From Amedibacillus dolichus DSM 3991 (GTDB lineage Bacteria > Bacillota_I > Bacilli_A > Erysipelotrichales > Erysipelotrichaceae): 64,000 bases of DNA. Below, piece after piece: positions 34,143 to 43,811 of the stretch. The notes beneath the pieces are model-generated. The model worked only from the letters and a program-made list of their open reading frames with translations. It was not told the DNA's origin and ran no database searches. Both the position numbers and the translations under genes were made by a program. The stretch is taken from positions 62,001-126,000 of the forward strand of contig NZ_DS483478.1 of NCBI RefSeq assembly GCF_000154285.1, given 5' to 3'. Positions within the stretch are counted from its first letter, which is position 1. Every line of letters begins with the position of its first letter.

Positions 34143-34751
34143 ATGGAAACGATACGTTATCATAAAGAGGATATACAAGCCGTTGTAAAGCAGCTTAAGC
34201 AAAAAAAAGTAATAGCTTTTCCCACCGATACGGTCTATGGCTTGGGAGTGATTTACGATGAGGAAGCACTAGCTGCATTGAAATACAGCAAAGGACGTCC
34301 GGAGAATAAGCCGATACCGACCATGGTAGGAAGTTTAGCGCAAATGGAGGAAATTGCGGTTTTGAATGAAGAAGCCAAAAAGCTGGCAGCTGCATTTATG
34401 CCGGGGGCTTTTACGATGATTTTAAAGAAGAAGGACAGTGTTGCGGATTTTGTAACAAATGGAATGGAAACGATTGGTATTCGTATGCCTCAAGATGATT
34501 TTGTTTTAGAGCTGCTTCGTCAGGTGGGCTCACCGATGCTGGTAACTAGTGCAAATTTATCCGGAGAAGCAACCGGACTAGTCGATGTGCAGGTGCTCTC
34601 TCAGCTAGATGGACGAATTGATGGGATCGTACTTGGAGAAGCCGGAGGTAAGGTGGCAAGCACCATTGTGGATATGACAAGCGGAAAGTTGAAAATTTTG
34701 CGTGAAGGTCCGATTTCCAAGGCAATGCTGGAAGCGGCATTAAAGAAATAA
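34143..34751 (+). CDS. Threonylcarbamoyl-AMP synthase, TsaC/YrdC type
   Basis: 202 residues, the YrdC domain alone without the Sua5 C-terminal domain. Motifs are AFPTDTVYGLG, KYSKGRPENKP (K-x-R), and VTSANLSGE (S-x-N). It makes threonylcarbamoyl-adenylate from Thr, bicarbonate and ATP for the t6A37 base of tRNAs. Essential in most bacteria. A small DUF1146 gene follows. Confidence 0.93.
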   Translation: METIRYHKEDIQAVVKQLKQKKVIAFPTDTVYGLGVIYDEEALAALKYSKGRPENKPIPTMVGSLAQMEEIAVLNEEAKKLAAAFMPGAFTMILKKKDSVADFVTNGMETIGIRMPQDDFVLELLRQVGSPMLVTSANLSGEATGLVDVQVLSQLDGRIDGIVLGEAGGKVASTIVDMTSGKLKILREGPISKAMLEAALKK

Positions 34752-34772
34752 GGTAAGTAAAGGGAGGATTTT

Positions 34773-34970
34773 ATGGGAAGCTATTTGGTTCGCTTATGTG
34801 TATATGTCATAAGCTTTATGCTAAGCTTTTGGGCACTTTCGGCAGTACGTTTTGAACAGCTTTGTGATGTTCGAAAGCCGGGTAAGGTACAGCTGTTGTT
34901 GTTGCTGATGGCATTGGCTTTAGGCTATTTGGTAGGACAGTTTTTATTTTCCATTACGTATTATATGTAG
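34773..34970 (+). CDS. DUF1146 (YwzB-like) small membrane protein
   Basis: 65 residues with two membrane helices around a VRFEQLCDVRKPGKVQLL hinge, the DUF1146 pattern. In Firmicutes the family is usually found near atp or cell-wall genes; function unknown. GGGAGG precedes the ATG. Probably co-transcribed with the upstream gene. Confidence 0.8.
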   Translation: MGSYLVRLCVYVISFMLSFWALSAVRFEQLCDVRKPGKVQLLLLLMALALGYLVGQFLFSITYYM

Positions 34971-34982
34971 GAGCCTGCTTTT

Positions 34983-36638
34983 ATGATTTCCAAGTTTTAT
35001 AAATTTTTACGAAAGAAGGGCATGAAATCACGCATCGTTTTTGCCTTTATTGTAGTACCGCTTGTTTTGATTGCGGTTATTTTCTTGCTGTATTATGTCA
35101 TCAGTGCCAATATTTTGTATGACAAAAGTGAACAGAGTGCAAAGGCCTTTGTTGATATGACGGAAGAAAATATTTATTTGAATACAACAAAGCTTGAGGA
35201 ACAGCTGGCAACAATCATGCAGCAAAGCAATTTTTCCGCAATGCTTGCATACCCAGATGAGGACACCTATAAGCAGGCTTTTGAAGCCTATATGAGTGAA
35301 AACTCTTATTTACGTCTGCGAAAGGATTTTCAACTGTTTGATGCAGATGCGCATTTGATTTTTAAAGAGGGAGCACACATTTATCCATTGGACACTATTC
35401 TGGAAAGGAAAGATGAACAAGAAGAAAACAGTTGGGTATATGTGGAGGAATTGAAGGAAATCGTATTGATTCAAAATGTTCGTAAGAATCAACAGCTTAT
35501 CGGCTATGCAGTATGTGGATTTCCTCTTGATGCCTTAAGTCCTTCGTTTACACGCATGGATCGTGAGGGAAGCATGCTGGTCATTGCCGATGAACAAGGG
35601 GAGTATTTATTTGGTACAAAGCATCTTCCTTCCGATATCAAATTTGATTTTTCACAAAAATCATTTTCTTTGCGTGAAGATAATTATTATGTAACAAGCA
35701 AAAAGGTGAGGGGAATGGATTGGCAGATCGTAAGCTTGATCAGCGAAGAAAATCTGTATCAGGAGCTGCACAACTTCCGCAATATGATTTTATTGTATGG
35801 AATTTTACTAACAATCGTATTGGAAATCATTGCTTTCTTTATTTATCACAGCATTTATGATCCGATGAATAATATTTTGACCACGATGCGCTCGATTGAT
35901 GAAGAACGCAGTTTGGTACAGCGTGTAGTCGATGACGGCAATGATGAGGTGCATCAGGTAGCAGTTAATTTTAATGAGCTGTTGGATCGCATTGAGGAGC
36001 TGGTGAAAACGGTGGAATCGGAACAGGAACAAAAGCGTGAAACTCAATTTCAGCTCTTACAAGCCCAGATCAATCCACACTTTTTATTCAATACGCTAAA
36101 TACGCTGCACTTTTTGGCTTTGATGAACGATGACAAGCCGGTAGGAGAAGGCATTAGTGCATTGGCAAAGCTGCTGCGTAATACGATAACCGATCAAAAG
36201 GACGAGGTAAGCGTAGCGGAGGAAATCGAAAACCTAAAAAATTACATCATTATTCAAAAACTGCGTTATGGCGATCTGTTTGAAACCGTCTATAATATTG
36301 ATGAGGAAGTAAAGGATTGCAAAATCTTGAAATTTTTGTTGCAGCCAATCGTAGAAAACAGTATTTTACATGCATTTGAGGAGGATCGCGAGCATCAGCT
36401 ATTGACGATTCGGGCGCAGAAGTATCATCATTATTTAAAGATTTCGATTGGTGATAATGGAAAAGGTTTCAAACCAAAGGAACGTAAGAATAGCAATCGT
36501 AACTTAAGCGGAATCGGCATTGATAACATATCCGAACGTATTCGTTTGATGTATGGAGAAAAATATTCCATGCAGATTCAAAGCTCGATTGGCTTTGGTA
36601 CGATCGTAACGCTGCTGCTTCCATTTACAAAGGAGTGA
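34983..36638 (+). CDS. Sensor histidine kinase, YesM type (LytS-like)
   Basis: 551 residues. Membrane helices at about 19-41 and 262-285 flank an extracellular Cache-like sensor. A HAMP domain (about 287-340) precedes the His_kinase domain with phospho-acceptor motif QAQINPHFLFNTLN and an ATPase domain (LLQPIVENSILHAF, DNGKGF, GIGIDNISERI). The adjacent gene is its AraC-type regulator. YesMN pairs usually control sugar uptake in gut Firmicutes, but no transporter is adjacent here. Confidence 0.9.
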   Translation: MISKFYKFLRKKGMKSRIVFAFIVVPLVLIAVIFLLYYVISANILYDKSEQSAKAFVDMTEENIYLNTTKLEEQLATIMQQSNFSAMLAYPDEDTYKQAFEAYMSENSYLRLRKDFQLFDADAHLIFKEGAHIYPLDTILERKDEQEENSWVYVEELKEIVLIQNVRKNQQLIGYAVCGFPLDALSPSFTRMDREGSMLVIADEQGEYLFGTKHLPSDIKFDFSQKSFSLREDNYYVTSKKVRGMDWQIVSLISEENLYQELHNFRNMILLYGILLTIVLEIIAFFIYHSIYDPMNNILTTMRSIDEERSLVQRVVDDGNDEVHQVAVNFNELLDRIEELVKTVESEQEQKRETQFQLLQAQINPHFLFNTLNTLHFLALMNDDKPVGEGISALAKLLRNTITDQKDEVSVAEEIENLKNYIIIQKLRYGDLFETVYNIDEEVKDCKILKFLLQPIVENSILHAFEEDREHQLLTIRAQKYHHYLKISIGDNGKGFKPKERKNSNRNLSGIGIDNISERIRLMYGEKYSMQIQSSIGFGTIVTLLLPFTKE

Positions 36639-36643
36639 TATTC

Positions 36644-38206
36644 ATGTATAAAGTAATGATTGTAGATGATGAACGACTGATACGTATGACATTGAAAACG
36701 ATGATTGATTGGCATGCATTGGACTGTGAGGTTGTGGCAAGCGCAAAAGATGGGGAAGAAGCAATGAAGCTTTTTAAGCTTCATCAGCCGGAAATTGTGA
36801 TTACCGATTTAAAGATGCCGGGAATGGACGGAGTAGAGCTGATTGAACAAATCAAAGCCGATAAGCCGGATACAGCAGTCATTGCGTTAAGCAACTACTC
36901 TGATTTTGAATATGTACGTACGGCAATGAAGGCAGGAGCATTCGATTATTTGTTGAAGGTAACATTGGAAAAGGAGGATTTGATCTCCATTATTACGCAG
37001 GCAAAGCAATGCTGTATCGCCAATAGTACATCGAATGATGAGGCAATGCACACCGCTATTCAGGCGCTTCAACAAAATTTGGTTTTGATGAAAAACGAGC
37101 ATTTGGTTAATCAGGCACAGTATGAGCGTATCTTTGCATTGCCTTATTTTGTTGGATATGAGGCGCATTATCAGTTGGCTTATTTTCGTATTGATAATAT
37201 TGATTTCCTATATCTTGATAAGATCAAGGATCATCATCGCTTGCAAGCTCATCTGCATGATTTGATAAAGGAGTGTATTCCGGTAAGCATGGAGCATACT
37301 TTATTGTTTATCAGCAATCATTCCGGTATGATTTTATTTAACAGTGGAGAAAAACTACGAGTTGTGAATATTTGTAACAGTATCATTCGCAATATCGCAC
37401 AATATATGGATATTGCGGTAAGTATTACGGTATCTGATGCCTTGCATAGCTTTGAAGATTTCATTCCGGCTTATGAAAGGCTATTGGAGGCGCATGAGCA
37501 GCGGTTTTATGAAGGAGAAGGTGTGCTGATTCAAAGTGAGGGCTATCAGCCATTTCATGAGTTGAGCTTAGATGATTTGCATGTGCATTTGGATATTTTG
37601 GAGGCTCAAAAAGCAAGGGATTTCGCAAGTATTGCTCAACTGCAACAGGAAGCCTTAAGCTATATGCGAGAGCACTGGATCGATCCGAAAACGGTAAAGG
37701 ATTATTTCGTTTTTATCTTTAATAATATGGAGGGAAATGAGATTTCCAAAGGGAAGAAGATTGCTATTCCATTCGATAAGCTAAATGAACAAATCCGCAT
37801 GGCAGAAACCATAGAAAAGCTAGATGAGGTATTGGACGAATCTTTTACGGTCATTGACAGCTGGCTGAAAAGCGAGGAAACCAATAAGTATCGTAAGGAA
37901 GTAGTCGATGTAATGGAATATGTAGAGGCACATTTGGATCAACGTCTGACATTGTGTATGATCGCGCAGCATTTTGAAATGAGTGAAAGTACCTTAAGCC
38001 GTATGTTTAAAAACGAAACCGGAAAGAATATGAATTATTATATCAATGAAAAGAAGATGCAAAAGGCAATGGAGATTTTGGTGAATGATGCCGCAATGAT
38101 CAAAGATGTCGCAGCTGCGGTAGGAATGGACGATCAGCTGTATTTCAATAAAGTGTTTAAGAAGTATTATCATGTTTCACCGAGCGAGGTTCGTAAAAAG
38201 CGTTAA
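36644..38206 (+). CDS. Response regulator with AraC-type DNA-binding domain, YesN type
   Basis: 520 residues. Receiver domain with DDE at the start (IVDDERLIR), phospho-acceptor Asp in VITDLKMPGMDG, and a Lys near 108. The long middle part is variable. Two C-terminal AraC helix-turn-helix motifs (LCMIAQHFEMSESTLSRMFKNETG and KDVAAAVGMDDQLYFNKVFKKYYHVSP). AAGGAGTGA precedes the ATG at 36644. Partner of the kinase at 34983. Confidence 0.9.
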   Translation: MYKVMIVDDERLIRMTLKTMIDWHALDCEVVASAKDGEEAMKLFKLHQPEIVITDLKMPGMDGVELIEQIKADKPDTAVIALSNYSDFEYVRTAMKAGAFDYLLKVTLEKEDLISIITQAKQCCIANSTSNDEAMHTAIQALQQNLVLMKNEHLVNQAQYERIFALPYFVGYEAHYQLAYFRIDNIDFLYLDKIKDHHRLQAHLHDLIKECIPVSMEHTLLFISNHSGMILFNSGEKLRVVNICNSIIRNIAQYMDIAVSITVSDALHSFEDFIPAYERLLEAHEQRFYEGEGVLIQSEGYQPFHELSLDDLHVHLDILEAQKARDFASIAQLQQEALSYMREHWIDPKTVKDYFVFIFNNMEGNEISKGKKIAIPFDKLNEQIRMAETIEKLDEVLDESFTVIDSWLKSEETNKYRKEVVDVMEYVEAHLDQRLTLCMIAQHFEMSESTLSRMFKNETGKNMNYYINEKKMQKAMEILVNDAAMIKDVAAAVGMDDQLYFNKVFKKYYHVSPSEVRKKR

Positions 38207-38263
38207 GGCTTATATGTATATTGGTAAATTGGCTTTCATATAATGGGATAAGGGCGTGATTGA

Positions 38264-39175
38264 ATGAAGGTGTATATCAAGGCGGTGGTTATAGCGCTTA
38301 TCGTGGTGGGCGTGTTTCTGCTGTTGGTACATAACAATACGTATGAGGTCTTATGGGAGGATATTAAGGAAGGTATTTTTCAAACACAAAAGAAGGAGCC
38401 TGTTGTGCATCTGACAAGACAAGATGGTACGAAGCAAGAGCTGGCATTGGAAGCCTATTTAGAGGGTGTTGTCGGTTCGGAAATGCCGGCTTCCTATGAA
38501 ATGGAAGCGTTGAAGGCACAATGTGTAGCGGCGCGAACCTTTGTAACCCAACGGGATTTTCAGGTTGATGATACGGTGTCCTCACAGGTATATCATGATG
38601 AGGCGCAGCAACGACAAATTTGGGGCGATGATTACGATTATTATCATAAACGGATTCAAAGTGCGATCGAACAGACACGAGGAGAGATCATGACCTATGA
38701 GGGAGAGCCGATTTCAGCGGTATTCTTTTCAACATCATGTGGGAAAACAGCCAATGCACATGAGTATTGGAACAAGGAAACGCCATATTTAAGAAGTGTG
38801 GACAGTCATTGGGACAAGGAAAGTGATGGATTTGAGCAGCAAGTAGTTTTTACAGCACAGGAATTTGCGAATAAACTAGGCTTTGTTCATTCGATTACCC
38901 AACTTTCCGCTCCTGCTTACTATGAAAGCGGCTATGTGAAAAGCATTACGATCGATGGTATTACCTTTAGCGGACGTGAGATCCGTGAAAAGCTAGGACT
39001 TCGCTCCTCTTGTTTTACGATTGCGAGGGAAAATAATCAATATACAGTAACAACCAAGGGATATGGACATGGTATTGGTATGTCGCAAAAGGGAGCGCAG
39101 GCAATGGCGTTGGAAGGAAAGAGCTATAAGGAAATATTGAAGCATTACTATCAAGGTATCAAGATTGAAAAATAG
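38264..39175 (+). CDS. spoIID: Stage II sporulation protein D (peptidoglycan lytic enzyme)
   Basis: 303 residues. N-terminal membrane anchor (about 7-25), then the SpoIID/LytB domain with EAYLEGVVGSEMP (catalytic Glu), EALKAQCVAARTF, FFSTSCGKTANAHEYW and GYGHGIGMSQKGAQAMA. In Bacillus it cuts denuded glycan strands during engulfment. It is followed by a SpoIIQ-like gene and an MreB-type gene, the order seen in Bacillus and Clostridium. Confidence 0.9.
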   Translation: MKVYIKAVVIALIVVGVFLLLVHNNTYEVLWEDIKEGIFQTQKKEPVVHLTRQDGTKQELALEAYLEGVVGSEMPASYEMEALKAQCVAARTFVTQRDFQVDDTVSSQVYHDEAQQRQIWGDDYDYYHKRIQSAIEQTRGEIMTYEGEPISAVFFSTSCGKTANAHEYWNKETPYLRSVDSHWDKESDGFEQQVVFTAQEFANKLGFVHSITQLSAPAYYESGYVKSITIDGITFSGREIREKLGLRSSCFTIARENNQYTVTTKGYGHGIGMSQKGAQAMALEGKSYKEILKHYYQGIKIEK

Positions 39176-39236
39176 ATGTATATAGATGTATAAAGCGGCT
39201 TGGATAAGGGCATAATCATCACGAGAGGTGATGATT

Positions 39237-39848
39237 ATGTATAGCTATACGAATAAGCGAAAGCTATCGAAAAAAAAGGTTTTTCTTTCACTGACCTGTC
39301 TTTTTGTCGCAGGTGTTGCATACTTCACATACGATTATATGAATAAGCAAAAACCAGCTGCACCGGTGTTTAAGGAGGAACTTCCCGTCTTGGCGCTTCC
39401 GGATAGTGCAAAGAAGATCGGGCTTCCCTTTACGGTACAAGCAACAACCGCACTTGATTTTTTTGACGGTAAGCAGGGAGATATTGAAAGCATGACCTTG
39501 TTTGAGGGTGTATATCGTGGAAATCAAGGTATGGATTACACCTTCGGGGAGGAAGCCTTTGAGGTAGTATCCTGTTATGATGGAAAGGTCAGTGAGGTAA
39601 AAGACGATCCGATCTTCGGCCAAAGCGTCAGTGTTGCCTATGATGATGTGGTATTTACCTATCAAAGTCTTTCCGAAGTGTTGGTAAAAAACGGTGATGA
39701 AATAAAAAGCGGTGAAGTGATCGGTAAGGCAGGTAAGAATATTTACAATAAGGAGCTGGGAAATCATCTGCACATCGTTGTTACAAAAGGCGGTCAAATA
39801 AGAGATCCGGAAAGTGTGTATGGCAAAACGATAGAGGAACTGAAATAG
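39237..39848 (+). CDS. spoIIQ: SpoIIQ-like M23-fold forespore protein
   Basis: 203 residues. One membrane helix (about 15-35), then a LytM/M23 domain. The first zinc ligand H-x-G-x-D reads N-Q-G-M-D (RGNQGMDY), so the His is lost, while the H-x-H pair (GNHLHIVV) is kept. This partial loss is like Bacillus SpoIIQ, which has a structural role binding SpoIIIAH across the septum. The start at 39237 is chosen because GAGAGGTGA lies 6 bases upstream; GTG 39228 and ATG 39231 are too close to it. Confidence 0.82.
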   Translation: MYSYTNKRKLSKKKVFLSLTCLFVAGVAYFTYDYMNKQKPAAPVFKEELPVLALPDSAKKIGLPFTVQATTALDFFDGKQGDIESMTLFEGVYRGNQGMDYTFGEEAFEVVSCYDGKVSEVKDDPIFGQSVSVAYDDVVFTYQSLSEVLVKNGDEIKSGEVIGKAGKNIYNKELGNHLHIVVTKGGQIRDPESVYGKTIEELK

Positions 39849-39870
39849 TACCGTAAGCAGGTACTATTTT
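39843..39870 (+). terminator. Terminator after spoIIQ
   Basis: AAATAGTACC (39843-39852) pairs with GGTACTATTT (39860-39869). A second small hairpin, CTTACGttgtCGTAAG, lies at about 39909-39924. A TATAAT at 39963 probably serves the mreB-type gene. Confidence 0.65.
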
Positions 39871-39999
39871 ATGTATTTTAAGGGGCAAAAGGCTTCCTTT
39901 GCGCAATCCTTACGTTGTCGTAAGAAAGCCATATTTTAGGTTTTTAATTTTTAAAAGTATGTTATAATGTTGTATGCTTGAAGAACGGAGGAAATATAA

Positions 40000-40986
40000 A
40001 TGTTTTCAAAAGAAGTTGGAATTGACTTAGGAACAGCGAACCTCTTGATGTATGTAAAAGGGGAAGGCGTTGTAATCGACGAACCTAGTGTTGTTGCCAT
40101 AGATGCAGAAACAAAGAAGTGCTTAGCGGCTGGACAGGACGCAAAAGATATGCTTGGAAGAACGCCGGGCAGAGTGCTTGCGATTCGACCTTTGAAGGAT
40201 GGTGTTATTGCGGATTTTGAGGTAACGGAGATCATGTTGAACTTTTTCTTTAAAAAGCTTGCGATTAAAGGAATGTTTAAACGTCCTACGATCTTGATTT
40301 GCTGCCCAAGCAATATTACCAGTGTAGAGCGTAATGCGATTCGTGATGCGGCATATCGTGCCGGTGCGAAAAAAGTATATATCGAAGAAGAACCAAAAGT
40401 TGCGGCTGTCGGTGCCGGTTTGGATATCGGTAAGCCAAGTGGCTGTATGGTGCTTGATATCGGTGGTGGAACAACCGATGTTGCGGTCATTTCATTGGGT
40501 GAAATCGTATCCAGCACATCTTTGAAGGTAGCGGGTGATACTTTCGATCGCGATATTATTAAATTTGTCAAAGAAGAAAAGAAACTGCTGATTGGAGATC
40601 GTACGGCAGAAGATGTGAAAAAGCAGATCGGTACGGCTTGGAAGGGCAGTGCAAGTGATACGATTGAGGTTAGCGGTCGTGATTTGGTAACCGGACTTCC
40701 TACAACGATTACCTTGAATTCACGTGAGATTCAATCAAGCATGGCAGAAAGTTTACAGGACGTTGTTCGTGCTTGTAAGACCGTGTTGGAACAAACACCT
40801 CCGGAATTGGCAAGCGACATCGTAACACGCGGTATCGTACTGACCGGTGGAGGTGCATTGCTTCGTGGTATTGATGAGCTATTGCGCAATGAGCTGCATA
40901 TTCCGGTATATGTTGCGGAAAATGCTTTGCGTTGTGTTGCCGAGGGAACCGGTATTTTATTAGAAAACTTGCATTTAGTACAGTAG
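40000..40986 (+). CDS. mbl: MreB/Mbl-type actin-like cell-shape protein
   Basis: 328 residues. Actin-fold signatures are GIDLGTANLLMYVKGEGVV (phosphate 1), VLDIGGGTTDVAVISLG (phosphate 2), and GIVLTGGGALLRGIDELL (adenosine). It forms membrane filaments guiding side-wall synthesis. The position after spoIIQ suggests the Mbl paralogue, as in Bacillus (spoIIID-mbl), but no spoIIID gene is present in the 151-base gap. Confidence 0.88.
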   Translation: MFSKEVGIDLGTANLLMYVKGEGVVIDEPSVVAIDAETKKCLAAGQDAKDMLGRTPGRVLAIRPLKDGVIADFEVTEIMLNFFFKKLAIKGMFKRPTILICCPSNITSVERNAIRDAAYRAGAKKVYIEEEPKVAAVGAGLDIGKPSGCMVLDIGGGTTDVAVISLGEIVSSTSLKVAGDTFDRDIIKFVKEEKKLLIGDRTAEDVKKQIGTAWKGSASDTIEVSGRDLVTGLPTTITLNSREIQSSMAESLQDVVRACKTVLEQTPPELASDIVTRGIVLTGGGALLRGIDELLRNELHIPVYVAENALRCVAEGTGILLENLHLVQ

Positions 40987-41014
40987 AACAAAGGTAGTAA
41001 GCGGGGTGATCATC

Positions 41015-42106
41015 GTGGAATGGCTGGTGTATATTTTGGTTCCAATGGCTCTTTCAGTGGTGATTACGCCGCTTTTAAAACGCATTGCCTGTCATTTGGG
41101 CATTTATGCGAAAACCAATCAGCGTACGATTCATAGCGGAAAGATTGCCCGTATCGGCGGAGTTGCAATCTATGTTTCGTTCATCATTTGCATGGCGGTA
41201 TTTATGAAAGCCGATGCGACCATGAACGGTATTTTGATTGGTGGTACGATTATGTTTATCGGTGGATTGATTGATGATATGGTTGAACTTCCACCTTATG
41301 GAAAGCTGCTGTTTCAAATCGTAGCTGCCCTTGTTGTGATGTGGGTTGGCGGTATTTCCTTGGATACGATTCGATTGCCTTTTGATATTACGATCAATTT
41401 CAGTCTTGTTTCCATCATGGTAACACTGCTTTGGATCATCGGTATTACGAATGCTATCAATTTGGTTGATGGATTAGATGGCTTAGCGGGCGGTATCAGT
41501 GCCATTATCTTGATGGTTATTGCCTGTATTTCGGTTGTAGAGGGACGCTTGGATATTCAAACCATGTCGCTGCTTTTGGTAGGTGCTATTCTAGGCTTTC
41601 TGTTTTATAACGTGCACCCTGCCAGCATTTTTATGGGAGATTGCGGTGCGTTATTTTTGGGCTTTATCATCTCGGTTATTTCGCTTTTGGGATTCAAGGG
41701 CTCTACGGTTATGACCTTGGCTTTACCGATCTTATTATTGGCAGTGCCGATTGTCGATACGATTGGAGCGATTTTACGTCGTAAGCTTTCCGGACATAAG
41801 TTTTCCGATGCGGATAAAATGCACCTTCATCATTTGTTGATGCAGCGTTTCGGACATCGCAATACGGTGATTTTGTTGTATATCGCAACGGCAATGTTTG
41901 GCTTTACCGCTTATGCTTATATCATTAACAAAGCAACCGGATTGGTAGTTTTGTTTGTGATTGGTTTGATTATGGAGCTGTTTATTGAATTTAGTGGTAT
42001 GATATCGAAACAATATCACCCCATTCTATCATTAGCAAATCGTATGTATCGTAAAAGCAAGCAGCTCTATTATATGTTTTCTAAGACCAATAAAAAAACA
42101 AAATAA
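41015..42106 (+). CDS. Undecaprenyl-phosphate GlcNAc-1-phosphate transferase, TagO/WecA type
   Basis: 363 residues with about 10 membrane segments. MraY/WecA family motifs are GGLIDDMVELPPYGKLLFQ (DDxxD-like), NAINLVDGLDGLAGG, FMGDCGALFLGF and the HxHH-type KMHLHHLLMQRFGHR. It links GlcNAc-1-phosphate to undecaprenyl phosphate, the first step of wall teichoic acid or other glycans. The GTG at 41015, 5 bases after GGGGTGA, is preferred to the GTG at 41006. Confidence 0.88.
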   Translation: MEWLVYILVPMALSVVITPLLKRIACHLGIYAKTNQRTIHSGKIARIGGVAIYVSFIICMAVFMKADATMNGILIGGTIMFIGGLIDDMVELPPYGKLLFQIVAALVVMWVGGISLDTIRLPFDITINFSLVSIMVTLLWIIGITNAINLVDGLDGLAGGISAIILMVIACISVVEGRLDIQTMSLLLVGAILGFLFYNVHPASIFMGDCGALFLGFIISVISLLGFKGSTVMTLALPILLLAVPIVDTIGAILRRKLSGHKFSDADKMHLHHLLMQRFGHRNTVILLYIATAMFGFTAYAYIINKATGLVVLFVIGLIMELFIEFSGMISKQYHPILSLANRMYRKSKQLYYMFSKTNKKTK

Positions 42107-42112
42107 ACACAT

Positions 42113-42147
42113 AGCTGTACTTCAACTGGAGGTTACAGCTTTTTTTG
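42113..42147 (+). terminator. Terminator
   Basis: AGCTGTA pairs with TTACAGCT around a short loop, then seven T residues. Confidence 0.75.
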
Positions 42148-42271
42148 AGCTATTTTTACAAGAAGTGGTGGTAACAGTTAAATAACTAAAAAATAAAAAG
42201 ACAGGATTTTGGCAATCCTGTTCTCACAGCTTTAGTCTTTTAAGGCAGTGATAGGCACTACAAATATGCCA

Positions 42272-43044
42272 TCATCTCTTTGATATGCAGCATTCGATAG
42301 TCCATAAATAATGCACAGGCGAGTGAGGAATCGCAGAAATGTCTTTTTTCGGCTTGTTTAACTCTGATTGATGAACGAATTTTGCTTGCTTTTGGTTATC
42401 AATGATGAATAAACGTGAGAATATATTTAGATATTCTGCAAGGGTATTTACATCAATATCTTTGTCATCATTATCCTCTATATCATTTTTTAAGGTTTTG
42501 TTTGTAACTGTTGTATTTTCGTTTCTTGCTAGTGAGCGTAACAACAATCGCATCTTATGAATATCTCTTTTTACGCCATCGGTTCTATAAACATCATCGT
42601 TTAATACTACCTCGATATATTCTTTAGGTAACAAGGCAGCTTGTTTCATAGGCAATTCAATGCTTGCGAGCCAACCACCGTGAATGACCAATTCGATGAT
42701 TTTTTTAAGCTGATAGAACCGGTCATCTTGCAAGGATATATCGCCAGAGGAATCATTTGACTCGTATAATGACATGGTTTGCATGCGCAATCTAGCAATC
42801 TAGGAGTAAAGCCTTCTAATATTAAAGATGGTTCCATTTCTGCTGATTTTCTATTTTGGAAGTTTTTGCTTGGTTCTTCAAGATATATCTCACTATTGCA
42901 ATGGTAGGAAGATGTCCAAGTTTTACCACACGATTTAGGACCTTTGATACAAATTGCGCTAAAGGTAGATAGGTATGTACGTATCCATTTTTTTGTTGAT
43001 GATTCTGTATTTTCAACCCGAATGATTTTTAAAAATTTATACAT
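42272..43044 (-). pseudogene. Decayed DUF4143-type AAA ATPase gene
   Basis: The N-terminal part (frame starting 43044) keeps a Walker A, CIKGPKSCGKTWTSS, and FTPRLLD. The frame then breaks near 42795, and another frame carries the middle of the same family (MSLYESNDSSGDISLQD, LLPKEYIEVVLNDDVYRTDG, DIDVNTLAEYLNIFSRLFIIDNQ). The Walker B to sensor region between the two is missing, so there was an internal deletion as well as a shift, and the C-terminal DUF4143 nuclease-like part is lost. Confidence 0.8.
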
Positions 43045-43228
43045 TTATTTTATGCTGTATACCAAAAAGATATTTTGAATATGGACTGTTAGTGAATTTA
43101 TAAGGGCTAGAAAGAAGAGGTAAAGCATTCAAATAAATTTGAATTTTCATGAAAATTATCACGTATTTGTTTATTTTTCACGTTTATGTATAAAAAGTAG
43201 CGTAAGTATATAAGTAGAGGTGGTATGT

Positions 43229-43798
43229 ATGGAAATAAAAAAATTATATGAGCTTTTGGCACAGGATAATGCGCAGGGTGTTTTGGGGGATAAAATCTAT
43301 TGGAATGAGCTTTGGGATCATTATGTAGAAGAAAAGAGTGCGGATTATAAAAGCTTAGATGTTAAGGAAGGCATTTCACGTTTTATCTCGGATCAAAATT
43401 TGCGTATGCGAAGGAATGCGACGAATTGTGCGCAATTGGGAGTGGATATTCGTGTGGGAGATATTTGTTATATTGATTTTGGAGAAGCCTATGTATCGGA
43501 AATCGGTTATCAACACTTTGGTATCATATTGGCATTCTTTCATAATAAAGCATTTGTAGTGCCGATGAGTGGCAATCATACAGCTTATGTGCAGGCTTAC
43601 AGCAAGGATAATCCGAATGGAAAGCGTCATTTGATGCGTTTGGGAAAGGTGGAGGGCATGAATAAGGAAAGCGTATTGTTTATCAATGATGCGAAGTTTA
43701 TCAATACAGCTAGAATTATTGATGTTAAAGCACATTTATCCCGTCAAAGTGAGCTTTTTAAGGAAATCAAGCAGCGTGTGATCAAATGCTTGGAATGA
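43229..43798 (+). CDS. PemK/MazF-like protein without a visible antitoxin
   Basis: 189 residues. The C-terminal 110 residues have the MazF/PemK layout: IRVGDICYIDFGEAYVSEIGYQHFGIIL, AFVVPMSG, then SVLFINDAKFINTARI. An N-terminal helical extension of about 75 residues is unusual. MazF-type enzymes cut mRNA, but the normal small antitoxin gene is not present on either side. GAGGTGG precedes the ATG at 43229. Possibly a non-toxic relative or a toxin whose control lies elsewhere. Confidence 0.65.
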   Translation: MEIKKLYELLAQDNAQGVLGDKIYWNELWDHYVEEKSADYKSLDVKEGISRFISDQNLRMRRNATNCAQLGVDIRVGDICYIDFGEAYVSEIGYQHFGIILAFFHNKAFVVPMSGNHTAYVQAYSKDNPNGKRHLMRLGKVEGMNKESVLFINDAKFINTARIIDVKAHLSRQSELFKEIKQRVIKCLE

Positions 43799-43811
43799 AT
43801 TTCAAGGTGCA

